This document shows positions 36,834 to 49,637 of a stretch of DNA of 64,000 nt, piece by piece. Within the stretch, counting starts at the first letter, position 1; each line of letters starts with the position of its first letter. Source of the stretch: Tetrahymena elliotti 4EA (Eukaryota; Ciliophora; Oligohymenophorea; Hymenostomatida; Tetrahymenidae); NCBI GenBank assembly GCA_000231825.2, contig JH720296.1, forward strand, positions 1,377,666 to 1,441,665, written 5' to 3'. The notes beneath the pieces are model-generated. The model did not search any database. It saw only the letters and a list, made by a program, of their open reading frames with translations, and had not been told where the DNA came from. Position numbers and translations under genes: made by a program.

Positions 36834-38259
36834 TCTTTTAATTAGATAAACAATACAAAGAAAAAAAATCTATATTTTCTAATTTTTGAAATATTAATAG
36901 TAAACAATTTAATTAACAATACGTTTATCACTATTAATTAATTCAGTTAAAATTCTACCAGAAAGAACATTTTGAATACAACCTTAAAATAATAAATATA
37001 TTTGGAATTAGATATTGAATGTTAAAAGATATTTTTCATCTTAATATAATCTAAAAAATTGTTTGATTTATTTTAAGGTTAGTTCCTCTTTGAAAGATAA
37101 TTTTGAGTAAATACTTATTTCTTGACAAATTCTTAAAATATCAAATTCCCATTAATATTTTTTTGACAAAAAAATTTTTATTTTTCTTATTGACTGTTTG
37201 TTAGGTACGTTTTGATTAATCAATCAAAAAGAATCTAACTAACCTAATAAAATTTGTTTTTATTTTTTTTTTTATTAAGAACTTTATTAATCATAATTAT
37301 TTTTCAAAAGTTGCTCAGAGATAATAGCATTTATTTCAAAAAATGCTAAATAGCTATCAAATAAATTTAAAAAACAAATTCGAATATATATTTATATTTG
37401 GATAGCTTTTTTTAAATAAAAGAAGTTTGTCATTGTATTTTTTAAAGATTAATTTTTTTATTTAATAAATTCAAGCGAATAGCCTAAAGAAATGTAAATG
37501 CACATTTCCTTACAATAATCTTCAACAGAAAATTGTATTTTTGCTTTAAAAAAATAAAATTAAGTGTGAAATCATTCATACACATAATTTTAAATATCAG
37601 GTTGCCATTTAAATTAATTAATATGTTGTATTATCCTTTGTATCATATTCAATGTAAATTTTTGATTTTACAATTAATTATTTGTCTTGTGTTAAATTTA
37701 TTTATCTATATTATATTTATTCTTTAAGTTAAGAACACTTATTATTGATAAAGTTGTAAACCATATTCTTTTCACACTCATAATAAATGCATACTTATTC
37801 TCGATAAATGTATATTTAACAATATAAAAATTGACTTAATCTCTCAAATCTATTACTTTTATCAAAGAACCAGACTAATAAATATGGGAAGTCTCAAAAA
37901 GATACAACTTTTAAAAATTTAAAAGAAGTAAGCATAAAAATAAGAAAAAATATTTTGGAAACAGAATATTATACAAGATAATTATGAAATTATATAATGA
38001 AATATAAATTTAAATAATTGTTTTTTGATTGATTGTAATACTTATAGAAGAGTTAGATGAAAAAAATTCTGTTTACAAATTTCTCAAAATTTCAAGAGCA
38101 TATTTTAATATTATCAGCCCTCTTCTTTTATTTTGTGTAATGAATTTTAATTTCAGTCAGATAAATGAAGAGTTTTAAAAAATATGTTGTTAGTGTTTAT
38201 TAATCAATAATCAATCATCAAAATAGGCTTTTTTTATTTCACACATTCAATAAGTTGGG
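36834..38259. other. AT-rich intergenic region
   Basis: About 1.4 kb; 5' flank of the pseudokinase gene and 3' flank of the channel gene. Small hydrophobic frames (for example 37533-37727) are not supported as genes. Confidence 0.55.
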
Positions 38260-41200
38260 TCAAACTGTTGGACTTATCTAATTTCCAATTTAATCTTCAA
38301 AATAAGGCTTAGACGGATGGAGAAAATTAATTTTTTAACCTTACCCAAAGGAATCTTATCCCCATTTCTCACTGATAAATTAAGAAAAAACATTATTCTT
38401 TTGGCTGACTATATCATTTGGTATAGGGTAAGACATAGTCACCTCAATATCAGATCGAAGACTTATTTTAGATTGGCTGTTCAAATTTTCCTCATTATCT
38501 TTTAAACTAATAATTTAGTTTTACAATTCTTCCCCATCATTTTCATTTTGATGTTGGTTAGGATCATTTTACCCGTTCTAAAAGTAATTAGTAACATTAT
38601 TTAACTTAAAGGTGTTTCTGCTTGACTTCGAAGTAAAATTTGAGTTATGCTTATTTGATTACCTCCTAGAAAAAACAGATCCTCTGCTATGATATTTAGA
38701 GTAGTTTGATTGCTATTTGTGGAATTCTTCAACACCATCTTTTTGCTACTCGTATTTGTTATAAAGTGAATTCAAGCTTGATGTTTCTACCTTATTTGAT
38801 GATTTGATGGTACTTCTCTTTGATTTCTTTTTATTTCTCAAAAAATTAATTGATTTTAATACATTTTTATTCTTATTTGATAAAACTCTTTCCACATTGT
38901 TGTGTGGAAAGTAGTAAGCAAAACTTTTTATTTGGTCAATAGGGTGAAGTATGAATTCTTTTTCTTCTGCATTTAAATTAGTAGCCATGTGAGTTAGTTA
39001 TCTTTCTGTGCCTGATTTTTCTTAATTTTTCTCAATATGCTTGCTTTCAGAGCTTGGTATCCTACTTAATTTTCTATTAAGAGGTCTATTTTATGTAATT
39101 TAAATTGTGCCTTTTCTTTCACTACTTCTCTTAGGAGGTTCTGGCTAAAGAGTAGGTGGGGCAAAGCTTGAAGTGATATTAATCATACCTTCGTCTTAAG
39201 ATAATCTCGTTCTAAATACTGGCTATTATGGTAGAAGAGTGTTTTTTTGCTTCCCTCTTCTTATTACTTTAGAACTTGTTCTTTCATCATCCTCTTGTTC
39301 TTGTTTTTACCCTGTAGACATTTACATTAAATAGCTTTCTCTTTAATTTACTGATGAAACTCCTCCACCAAGAGACTCAAATTTAAAGTAACTAGGATTT
39401 TCATTTTAAGTTTATTCATAAATTTCTAAATGGTCATAAAGGTCCTCAATTATTTGCTCATTTTCCTCATAATAAATTCTTGCTTGTTAATCAATATCTT
39501 ATTATATTGATAAGGTTCTGCGATATTTGATTCTATTTATCCTTGTCTCTTTTTTTCTTTCATTTACTCCAAAATTAGCATCTCTTATTACTTTATGGCG
39601 ATTTGCAACATAGTGTAAATATGGGCAATCATTTAGTTGATGGTTTAAGCTCCTACAAGAATAGCATCTATTTGATAGGTATAAACTCATAAAATAAACA
39701 AAAAATAGACAAAAGCAAATAATCAAATGCTAGAAATTTTTTCAACAAGGATAAAAAATTTTGATATTTTGGCCAATCTTTGAAAAAATATTCAAAGAAT
39801 TTGAATAGGGAAAAGATGTGCATCTATCTTAAATTAGACTTGAAAGTATTTAAAAACCAAAAAGGAAATTTTTCTAATAACATTTTATTTTTAATTGTTT
39901 TTTTTTGAAATAAATTATTCATAGCACTTAATTTAATTTAAAGGAACTTGGCAAAAGCTAAAAAATGTAAAAAAAAGTTATTTTTTCTAAGTTGTGTTGT
40001 ACAAAAAATAAAGTAAAATGAATAATGGTTACCTTAAGCCAAGCTTTTAATAATCTCTAATAATCATAATCTTATCTCTAAGGAAGCAAAATCTTTCATA
40101 ATCTTGAGGAAATTCATGCAATATTTGTAAGAATTCATCTCTTTTTATCATTAACAATGTAGTGAATTCGAGACTTCTTACACTTTAAGTTCTGTGTTAC
40201 CCAGTAAAGAACCCAATTGCCCCAAAATTATCTCCCTTTTTTAGCTACTTTAATGGCTTAAATTATTCTTAAGTTCCAGTAGAGATATCAATATACAATT
40301 CAACACTGCCTTTCTCAATGAAATAAATGCATCCTTCATCTGTTTCTCCCTCAAAGTATATAATTTCTTCAGGGGTGCATCTAAATTCTTAATTGATTAG
40401 CCAAAGTCAAAAATAAGTCAATTAAATTAGCTTTTCTTTTTGGAAAGATAATTTTACCTTTAATTAAAGGAACTGTTCTTTTCAAAATTTCAGGAGAAAA
40501 GTTATCTCTAAATACTGGTGAATCGCTCAGTACCAAATGATTTGCCTCTATAATGAGAGTCTCTTTTAATGAATCACTCAGTTAGTTAATGATAAGATTT
40601 TCTTTTTCTCCATCTTTGTTGGATTCTTCAGTCCAATAATATAGCAAATATTCCCTAATTTCATATTTTAATTCATTTGAGATATTTTTGTTGTGCATAT
40701 ATCTTGATATTGTTTGTAGATTCTTTTTTATTTCCTATTAATTTTTTCTTAAATCCTAAATAAGAGTTCCTATTTCATTAACTGAATATGCAAATACACC
40801 ACAAGCTATCGTCATTATTCCAATGCATGTACCTATTTCAATATTTGTCATCTAATCATTTTAATAAAAAAGCAAACATTTTATAAAAATTTTTATATTT
40901 AATATTTTTTATCAAAAATCTTATGAATATTTCCAGATAAAAATTGAGTAGGATTATTCATTTTCAATCGATTTTCAGATTCAGTAGGTAGAAAAACTGA
41001 TTACATTAATAAAATATAAATTAAATATCAAAAGTAAAGTAAAGTAATTAATTAATTTATTTTACAGGTGTAATATCTCCATACCCAACTGTAATCATTG
41101 TTAAAGTAATAAAATAGTAAGAGCTGATGTATTATGAGGGCCAATCTTAATTATCAATACCACGCTTAACAAGCCAATTTTAGTCACTTTGAGCTCTTCC

Positions 41201-42376
41201 AATAAGTAACCATAAACAAGCAAAATAATGAGTTATGAGTAAATGCACAATCAATAGCTTAAATAATTGCATATAAGAGCTAATTGAAGATATGAGATGA
41301 AACTAGTCTTAAATCTTTCCCAAAATAGAATACATTCGATTTAGTTTTATCAAAAAAACTAAAAAAATAAATCTTAGAAAAGTGTAATGAAATTGTACAA
41401 AAAACAAATCAATAGTAATTGGGAGTATAGGTATTAAGTCAAGCAAAAAAGATGTTTAAATGTATTTCAATATTATAATTTTTCTATCTACTATCTACTT
41501 ACCTTACTCATAATAGGTTGTATTCATGTTGACAAAAATATCAAAGAGCAGTAGAAAATACATAAGGTAAGCAAAAAAAGGATGAATGATATCATAGAAA
41601 GCAATATCAAATGTTATATAGATAGGTAAAAAACAATTGAATGCCATAATAACTATCATCTAAAGTATATCCCAAATTAAACGAAACTTACCACTTATAG
41701 AAAATAATGGAATGTTTTTAAGAAATAATATTAGCTTATTTCGGCTTTTTTAATTTTCAAATTAACTCCCTAACCTTAATTCAGATAAGTAAAATCCTTC
41801 ATCATTATTTCCTATTCTATGAGATACCATTTCAATATTATTTCCTCCTCTATTTGGTTCTCCACCCCAAAAATCTTTTTTGTCATTTTGAAATTCTATA
41901 GCTTTATCACTAAGCAAATTGTAATGCCACGAGTTTAAAACTTTTATCATTCTACTTGGCATAAACTTTCTCCACTATCTAAAATAGTTCTTTGCTTTTA
42001 GCATCATCAATAAATCTTTAAATTTATTTCCTTCTTTTTGTTGAGCTTTTTTTTATTCGTTTTCTTCATCTACTTATTTTAATTCAACTATTTGATCAAT
42101 TGCGAATCCCTACTTTGTTCCTTTTAATGTTGCTAATGTATTCTTATTTGATGTAAATCTCCTCTTTGATTGAGATTCTAATTTTTTAATCTTGTTATCG
42201 TTCTCATAAATATTCAATAAGGATTTTTAATTTTCAGAAATTTGACTGTGATCAAACATTTATTATGTTTTTCTGAAAGGATTATTATTTATTGATACAT
42301 TCTCAACATATGAAGGTGGGTTTAAAATATTTGACTATGAAGAGTTTTTATTTAACTTTAAAGATGTCAGCTACAT
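38260..42376 (-). CDS. Voltage/cyclic-nucleotide-type K+ channel with C-terminal zinc knuckle
   Basis: Four exons (41066-42376, 40458-40851, 40033-40387, 38260-39667; introns 214, 70 and 365 nt) give 1,155 residues, with phases agreeing at each junction. A cytosolic N-terminus of about 230 residues precedes S1 (FRLIWDILQMIVIMAF). An S2/S3 region (FDIFVNMNTTYYEQG; TSFLLDLIPILPI), an S4-like but charge-poor FLRFIFLVFLIKLNRMYSIL, S5, the pore MITVGYGDITP (filter at about 429-434) and S6 (CIGIMTIACGVFAYSVNEIG) follow. A C-linker leads to a cyclic-nucleotide-binding fold (about 545-665). Its phosphate cassette reads FGAIGFFTGQHRTQSV: the Arg is kept but the usual Glu after FG is Ala, so ligand binding is doubtful. 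A CYSCRSLNHQLNDCPYLHY zinc-knuckle pattern opens the long Ser/Lys/Asn-rich tail, as in other ciliate channels of this class. It should conduct K+ across the plasma or ciliary membrane. Confidence 0.92.
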
Positions 42377-43808
42377 TTTCGCTACCTCTTTTATAATTTA
42401 TGGGCTATATTTACACTTGATTAGAAAGTTTTATTTAAATATAATAGATTTTAATAATATTGAATATTCTTTGCTACTTTATTATAAGCTTATTGATTAA
42501 TTGATTAAAAAATATTAAAAGTTTTCAATCTTTTAATGATTGGAAAAATTCCTTTAATTTATATTTTTGCTAGGTGATGTATATAGATAAAAATATTTGC
42601 AAGTTAATTAATTAAGTAATATTAGATAACATAAATTATTCATCCAAATTATAATCAAATGAATTATAATTTAAATGGAAACATTTCTTAGCATCTATTT
42701 TTCTGTTGATTCCAATCAACCACTAATTAATTTATGATAACATAAACCATTGAAAGCAAAAAAAATCTATCTTATTTTAATAGGTCAGCAAATAAATTAA
42801 TTCATTTAATTAAAAAGTGACCATATTGCTTCAGAATTCAGTTAATATATTAAAAAGCTAATTAGGAAATTTTTAATATTTTAGACATTTCTGTTTTTAA
42901 ATTAGAAAATAAATAATAGTTCTTACTACCAATTAAAAAACACAAATTCTATGAATACTTTAAAGTAAAATCAGACTTTCACAACTTATATTAAACATTT
43001 TTCATAAAATTAACAAATTAATTAATTCATCATATTTTGGAAAAAAATTTACACTCTAATTTTCTGTTAAAATTTTTGAAAATTTAAAAACGGAAGATTA
43101 AAAATAATAACAAGATGGAATTATTTTTAAATAATTTAAGTTATTATTTTCAAATAGATGAAACAATAATTCATTTTTTATTCAATTTTACAATTCACAT
43201 AAAAAAAATTTGCAAAATTAATTTTTTTCTTTTATCAACAAGATTTTTATTTCTTTCATAATAATATGTATGTTAAATAAGAGAAAATTATTATATCGTT
43301 TAATTAGAGTCATAATTAAATAAAAGAGTGAAGTGAAACTACTTTTAATTAATTTGTTTGGTATAATAAAAATAAAAATTAAAGTTAAAGTTATAGAACC
43401 GATATTAATAGAATAGAATCAATACAAACAATTAGAATGATATACTTAAGGTTTGATAAGAATTCTATTTCAATGTTAATTTATTATTTTATGTTTTAAT
43501 TTAAATACCTATTCTAATGATTAAGCAATTATTTTAATCATTTCGAAGCAAATGAAAATAAATTGTTTTAAAGATTTTGCTGAGGAATTCGAAAAAATTT
43601 TCAAATAAAATAAAGTTGATTTAATTTAATTTTATGAGGTTATAATTTACCAATTAACTAAAAAAAATAATAAATTTTAACTATTATAAAATAAATATGA
43701 AAAGAATTAGAATGAAATTTACTTAATACTAATGATTTAAGTTTTAAATTAATATGCAACAAACAACTTAATAAATAAATGAATTCTTTATCAATGAAAC
43801 TAGTTTTT
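42377..43808. other. AT-rich intergenic region
   Basis: About 1.4 kb of AT-rich spacer containing the channel gene's upstream region. No gene supported. Confidence 0.55.
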
Positions 43809-46800
43809 TCAATTTGATTTATCATTTTAGTTTTAAACCTAACAATCAATCTTTAAAGAATTAGTTTCTTCATTTTGTTTTGAGTTTGTAAATTCAGGAA
43901 CAGATGACAATCCATCATAGACTAATTAAGGAAACAAACTTTCTAGCTTTTTGACTATTATTTTACTAACATATTTTTCATAAAATATATTGATTAGGGC
44001 ATTTAATATTATGAATGCTAACACTACCCATCTCCATGAATACTCCATTTCAGTTATCACAGTAGTACCTTCTGCATCTGTGAGTTATGGTTATAGCTCA
44101 AAGAATTCAACTACATCAGTCTAATCTGTAAAAAGCATAAAGAAGCTAAGAGTTGTAATTAGTACCAAATATGTGGTAAAATATATGTTAGTATAAAATG
44201 GTTTCTTGTGTACTGAACCTAATGAGAATGCAATAATACAAGTTATGTATTAAAAGTTTGATAACCAAAATAGTACAGTATTATCAAATGAATTAGATAA
44301 CAATTCAGATGGATCAAGACCACTTTTTACCTAAAAGGTTAAAGGATCTATGTACCATGACTAAGTACTGGTTACTCCAACTATAAGTATTAAGAAGCAT
44401 AGTTACATAATTCCTAGACCAGTAATTGATATGACATTAGCAGGAGAAAATAGACGGTGAGTAGGTTATTCAACATTCAACTTTTAAGAGGCTTGAGTTA
44501 AACCTAGTAAGAAAGCAAGTGGGAAAATAATGAATAGATCCCAATAAAGGAATTAGAAATCAGAAGGAACAGAACCTCTTTGATACATAATACCAGTTGT
44601 AGAAACCTAGATCATACTATAGAGAGCCATAAACTTGAAACATTAGAAAGAAGTTGTTAAACAGCATCTACCTTCACGAAGAGTAAATTCTACAGCACTA
44701 ATATTCATAATTTTACTTGTGAATGAAGCTGCAATTGAAGCTTCAGCTTCACCCAAAGAAATACCCATATCAGCATCTTTAAGTGCAGAGCAATCATTAG
44801 CACCATCACCACACATACCAATAAAACTGTATCCCTTTTTGTTGGCATATTATTATAATAGTCTAATAAGAGTTTGCTTTTAGTTAGGTTTCATTCTTGC
44901 ATAAACTTTACTTAAATAAAGAAGGGTGGTAACTCTTTAGATATGGTTTCCATATGCTTCATCTTCAAAGAACTTTTTAAAGAAATTACCTGTAATAACC
45001 AATTCTACGTTTCTAATTTATAGAATGGAATCTAAATTTTCTACTTCACTTGATACTCCATTTGCTTCACAAACAATTCTGTGATTAGTATAATCAAGAA
45101 TGTAAGTACTATTATTTGGGTTCAATATTTAGCATTGCTTAGCAATATTGAGTGAAGTTATAGGGTTATCACCTGTGACCATATGAATTTAAATGTTTGC
45201 CTCCTTAAACTTTTCAATATTTGGGATGGTTTCTGGTTTTAATTTATTTTCAAAAATTAAAAATCCAACAAAAGTGAGTCCTTGCTCAAGCTAATCTCTT
45301 GACGAACTAATGCTATTAGCATCGATCTTCTTGTAGCAAAGAGAGATAACACGATATCCTTGTTATGTATAGCTTCTTAGCTTTTCAATGTAGCCATTTT
45401 CATTATTTGCTTAAGGAATAGAAGCAGGGTTAGAAATCAATTTCAATCTTTCTGGGGCTCCTTTAGTTAATATGTATGTCTCACCTTAGTGTCTGACAAT
45501 AGTAGACATGCGTTCATATTCTGATTCAAATTAGAATTATTTTAAAACTTCGATTTTTTCATTTGAGGTATTGTCAAATATCTCTTAAATTACTCCATTT
45601 CCTTCCTTTTAAAGTTATTCTTCAGTCTTATCTGAAATTTTCCATCCAGAATTGTTGAACATTTCTTAATCTAGAGGGTCACCTACTGATTCTCCATTAA
45701 AATTCTACAAAGTATGACATGCACCTAATATTAATCTTTAAACAGTATTGAGATCTTTGGGCTAAGTTACTTCTCTGTATTATCCTTATTCATATGTCGA
45801 AATCATTTTAAATGATAAAAGACTTTCAGTCAGAGTTCCTGTCTTATCAAAGCAGAGTAATCTCACAATTCCGCAAATATTAATTTTTGAATGGTTGATG
45901 CAGAAAATATTATTGCGAGCTAAACGTCTCATAGAAAAGCTTACACCAAAAGAAAGGCATGTAGGAAGAGCAGGTGGGACACTGATTGTTAAAAGATCAA
46001 AGCAACGCAAGGCTACATCTTCTGATGCAATCATACCATCATCTAACTTTTGCATAAAAGTCTTTATTGAAGCCAAGAAAGAAATCAAAGCACATAATCC
46101 CAATATTAGAATGAAATACATCGAATCTCTAGAGAATGATATCTAAGAATGCTTTTTAGGATATAAAATAGATCTAATAAGGTTACCTCTAAGGGTTTCA
46201 AACCCAAGTCTAATAGCTTAGCATCTTAAATTAGAAGTTTAGAGAACAATACTACCACTGTATATAACATTTTATTTAATTTCATGGAAATTTTCTTCAT
46301 TTGATTAAATTGATGTCTTGACTATAGGAATACTCTCTCCTGTAAGCATAGATTCATTAACTATAGCACTACCTTATGTAACTATTAAATCACAACATGC
46401 TATTTCACCTTTTTTGATCTCTATGATGTCACCAAAGATAATTTCATTACTTAATATTTCTTGTTTTTCTCCATTTCTAATAACATCTACTTTATTTCTC
46501 TAATAACTGAATTTTTTAAGTCTTAAAAAGTTTACTCTTTCTTCAAATATACCAAACCAATAACTTAAGAAAGCACAGCATAAGATTATATATGCATAGT
46601 AAATATAGCCTTCAAAGAACCAAAGAATACAAGAACCTATCTAAAAGAAGTAAAAAGGAGTAAAAAGTTCTACCATACACATGACAAACAAGCCTTTGTC
46701 AGGAATATCAGTGCAATTCTTTCCATTTTTTTGATTAGAAACATTGATACGAGAAGCATCAACAACATTGTTTTGAGGAAATTAAACAATTTCAGAGTTT

Positions 46801-47237
46801 TTCATTTCAAATATGTTTTCAAAGAAAGGGACAAACCTTTCATCTCTGAACACATACCTTTAGAAGCGATATTCAAATATTTTTTCTGTAATTCCTTATA
46901 TTTTAACAAATTTTAAAATTTTTAAATCGTCATCTGGACCAAATACGCAAACTTCTGTAGCTTCGATTTCATCTACTACTTTGAAAAATAGTTTGAATCT
47001 CCAAATTGGGATCCAATACAATATGATTAAACCTAGCCCACCAGTAATTAAATAGAAAAGGATCTCGATCATAAAAACAAAAGCAGATTACTTTACGAAG
47101 TGTATAGACTGAATCTAACACTCCTCCTAACAGTTGGGATATAATGAGAATTTCACACTCTTGCTAGGAAATACCCTTTTTTAGTTTGTCATAGCTATCT
47201 AAGTTGATTGTTGGTTGATATCAACTACTTCAGTCAT
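43809..47237 (-). CDS. P5B-type (ATP13A-like) P-type ATPase
   Basis: Intronless 1,142-residue frame from ATG 47237 to TGA 43811-43809, the usual length for P5 ATPases. A cytosolic start leads to paired hydrophobic segments. The actuator loop carries MLTGESIPI (TGES about 299-302). Membrane helix 4 has PPALP at about 421, the P5B signature (P5A has PPELP). The phosphorylation site is [12 protein letters not shown] with the catalytic Asp464, then KGAPERLK in the nucleotide domain, [10 protein letters not shown], and [19 protein letters not shown] with GDGAND at about 810. Six further membrane segments follow. All catalytic residues are intact. P5B pumps are known as endolysosomal polyamine exporters; assigning polyamine here is by family only. 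The codon for many Gln is TAA/TAG, as elsewhere. Confidence 0.94.
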
Positions 47238-49637
47238 TTTTTATTCTTATATTTACTATTTAATAACTTTTTTTGATTTTATTTATTATTAACTTTTTTT
47301 TTAATCAAAAAATTTTTTAAATAGGATTATTCCCAATTAAAACTCGACGAGCTCTAGCTACTATGATGTAGTGATTAAACAGTTTAAATATAAGATTGAT
47401 GTTCATAACTTTACTTTAATTAAAACACTTCTAAAAGTAGAATCACTTCAGGGTAAAGTCAATAAGAAAAAAACAAACTTTTCTCAAAAATTTTTCTCTT
47501 TTTAATAAACCTTAAAGAATCCCCAAAAATTTAAATAAATAAAAAGGAAATTCAAGTAATCTATCCTAAAAATAACAATTTATTCTAAATAAAATTTTAG
47601 CGATGACGACATATTTTTTATTGTTGAATAAATTATTGAAAGTAATATTAAATTAATCTTATCCTAGATATTTTTTAAAGTAAATTCTAAAATACTGTAC
47701 TTACTATTGATATTATTAAGTTTTCTTCCTTTTTTGTTTCTATAATTAAACTTATTACTAATTCAGACTAATATTTTAGGGGAAGAACTTCTTGAATATT
47801 ATCATTATTTTATAATATAATTTATAAAATTACGTATTAAGAAAATTTATTTTTTAAATAAATAACTCAGAACAAGAAAAGTTAATATATACTTTAACCT
47901 TAAAGACTTATATTATTTTCAGATAAGTAGACGATAATCACCTATCCAATTTTTTAACAATTAAGTTGGATATCGTAGTTGTTTTTACATAAATTTTTTT
48001 AAACAGATATAACTGAAAAGTTATTTTGAACATATAAAATCGAAAGATTAATTTAAAATATCTGATAACTATTAAGTTATTTTAAAGTAACAAGAAATGA
48101 GTACGATGTAATAGTCAAAAAATAAATAAATAAATAAATTTATTAACATTATTAAATTTCAAAAATTAGATTATCTCTTTTGATAATTACCTAAATTTTG
48201 AGCATAAACTAATTGAGATTTCCTCACATAAATAGCAAGAAAACAAGTAGTTAATCAAATTAAATTCAATACAAACAACTTCTATATTTTCTATAACTCT
48301 CATAAATCTAATGCAATTAAACCTATAAATAGATTTGTTTATCCATTCATACATTTTATTTTTATATTTATTTTTTAAATTCCTTTAAGAAAAATGAGTT
48401 TAAAAATTGAAAGCATATGATATTTACTCTAAATATTCCTAACTACATTTATATTTATCAGATTTATAACATAAAAATTCTAAATAAATCATAAATTTGA
48501 AGCATAAATAAATGTGCTTATCCTCTTTTACAATAATTATAAAAAAGCTTAACTAACAATAAAAGAATTATTCAATGATATGAATAAAGTTGAGGCTTGT
48601 TTGTTCATTTTAGCTTCGTACCTATCTATCTACTTATTTTATTGAAATTAATGATTATTAATTCTGATATTAGTTGATATTATTATTAAATTCAAGCAAT
48701 CTTTTATTAAGACGATCTAAAAACTAAAAATAATTTTAAATTCCTAAAGTTAGAAAAAAATACTTATCAGCAAAATACAAACTTTTTATTTGAATAAAAC
48801 AATTTTTTAGTTAATTATCATATTTTTTGGTATTCATTTTTCAATTTAATAAAAATAGATGAAATAAATAAATTTAATATAATATTAGTAATCTTTTTAT
48901 CATAAATAGTCTAAGTTTTATATTAAGAAAATCGATAAATTATATTTTTTTGTTTAATTTTTTTAATTTTTTGATTTATAATATTTTTACTTAAAAATTA
49001 AATTTATTGTTTTTAAATTTTCAAAATAATAAATAGAACATAAAATTAATCTAAAAAATGTATTAAGTCTAACCATTTAAATTATTTTTTAAATGAAGAA
49101 TTATTAGAATATAAAATAAATTTAATTGTTAATAACTTCAGTATTTTTATTTTTTATTTAATTTATACTAATAAATAGGTAGAAATAAATATGCAAAACT
49201 GAAAAATCATTAACCATGACTTTGAAAGAAATACTATTATTCAATTTTAAGAATGTGATTGATAAAGAGTGAGATAGAGAAAAAACAATAACAATAAATA
49301 AGAAAGGAAATAAAGCTATAGCATTGCTTTTAATTAGAATAGATTATTTAATCTCTTTTTACGTATAGTATTTGAATAATTTCAATTTAAGAAGTAAATT
49401 TCTACGTACATAAATACAAAATACAAAAAGATAATAGATATAACTAGGATAAATCAATAAATAGTGGAATATTTATTTATTGAAATTTATAGAGTACCCA
49501 TTAAGAGTAACGCTAAAATATTTTTTTTTTTACTCAAATGTTCATTTAATACAAACAGGTAATCATTAATACTGAATCTTACCTTCAAAAAAAGGAAATT
49601 TCAATAGTGTAAAAAGTCTATAAAAACTAATAGATAA
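47238..49637. other. Long AT-rich region between divergent genes
   Basis: About 2.4 kb separating the ATPase gene (minus) from the HECT gene (plus), so it should hold both promoters. Almost pure AT-rich spacer; no gene or repeat family recognised. Confidence 0.55.

Noticed and set aside
45895..46503. Plus-strand frames opposite the P-type ATPase
   Set aside because: Antisense to the intact ATPase catalytic region.
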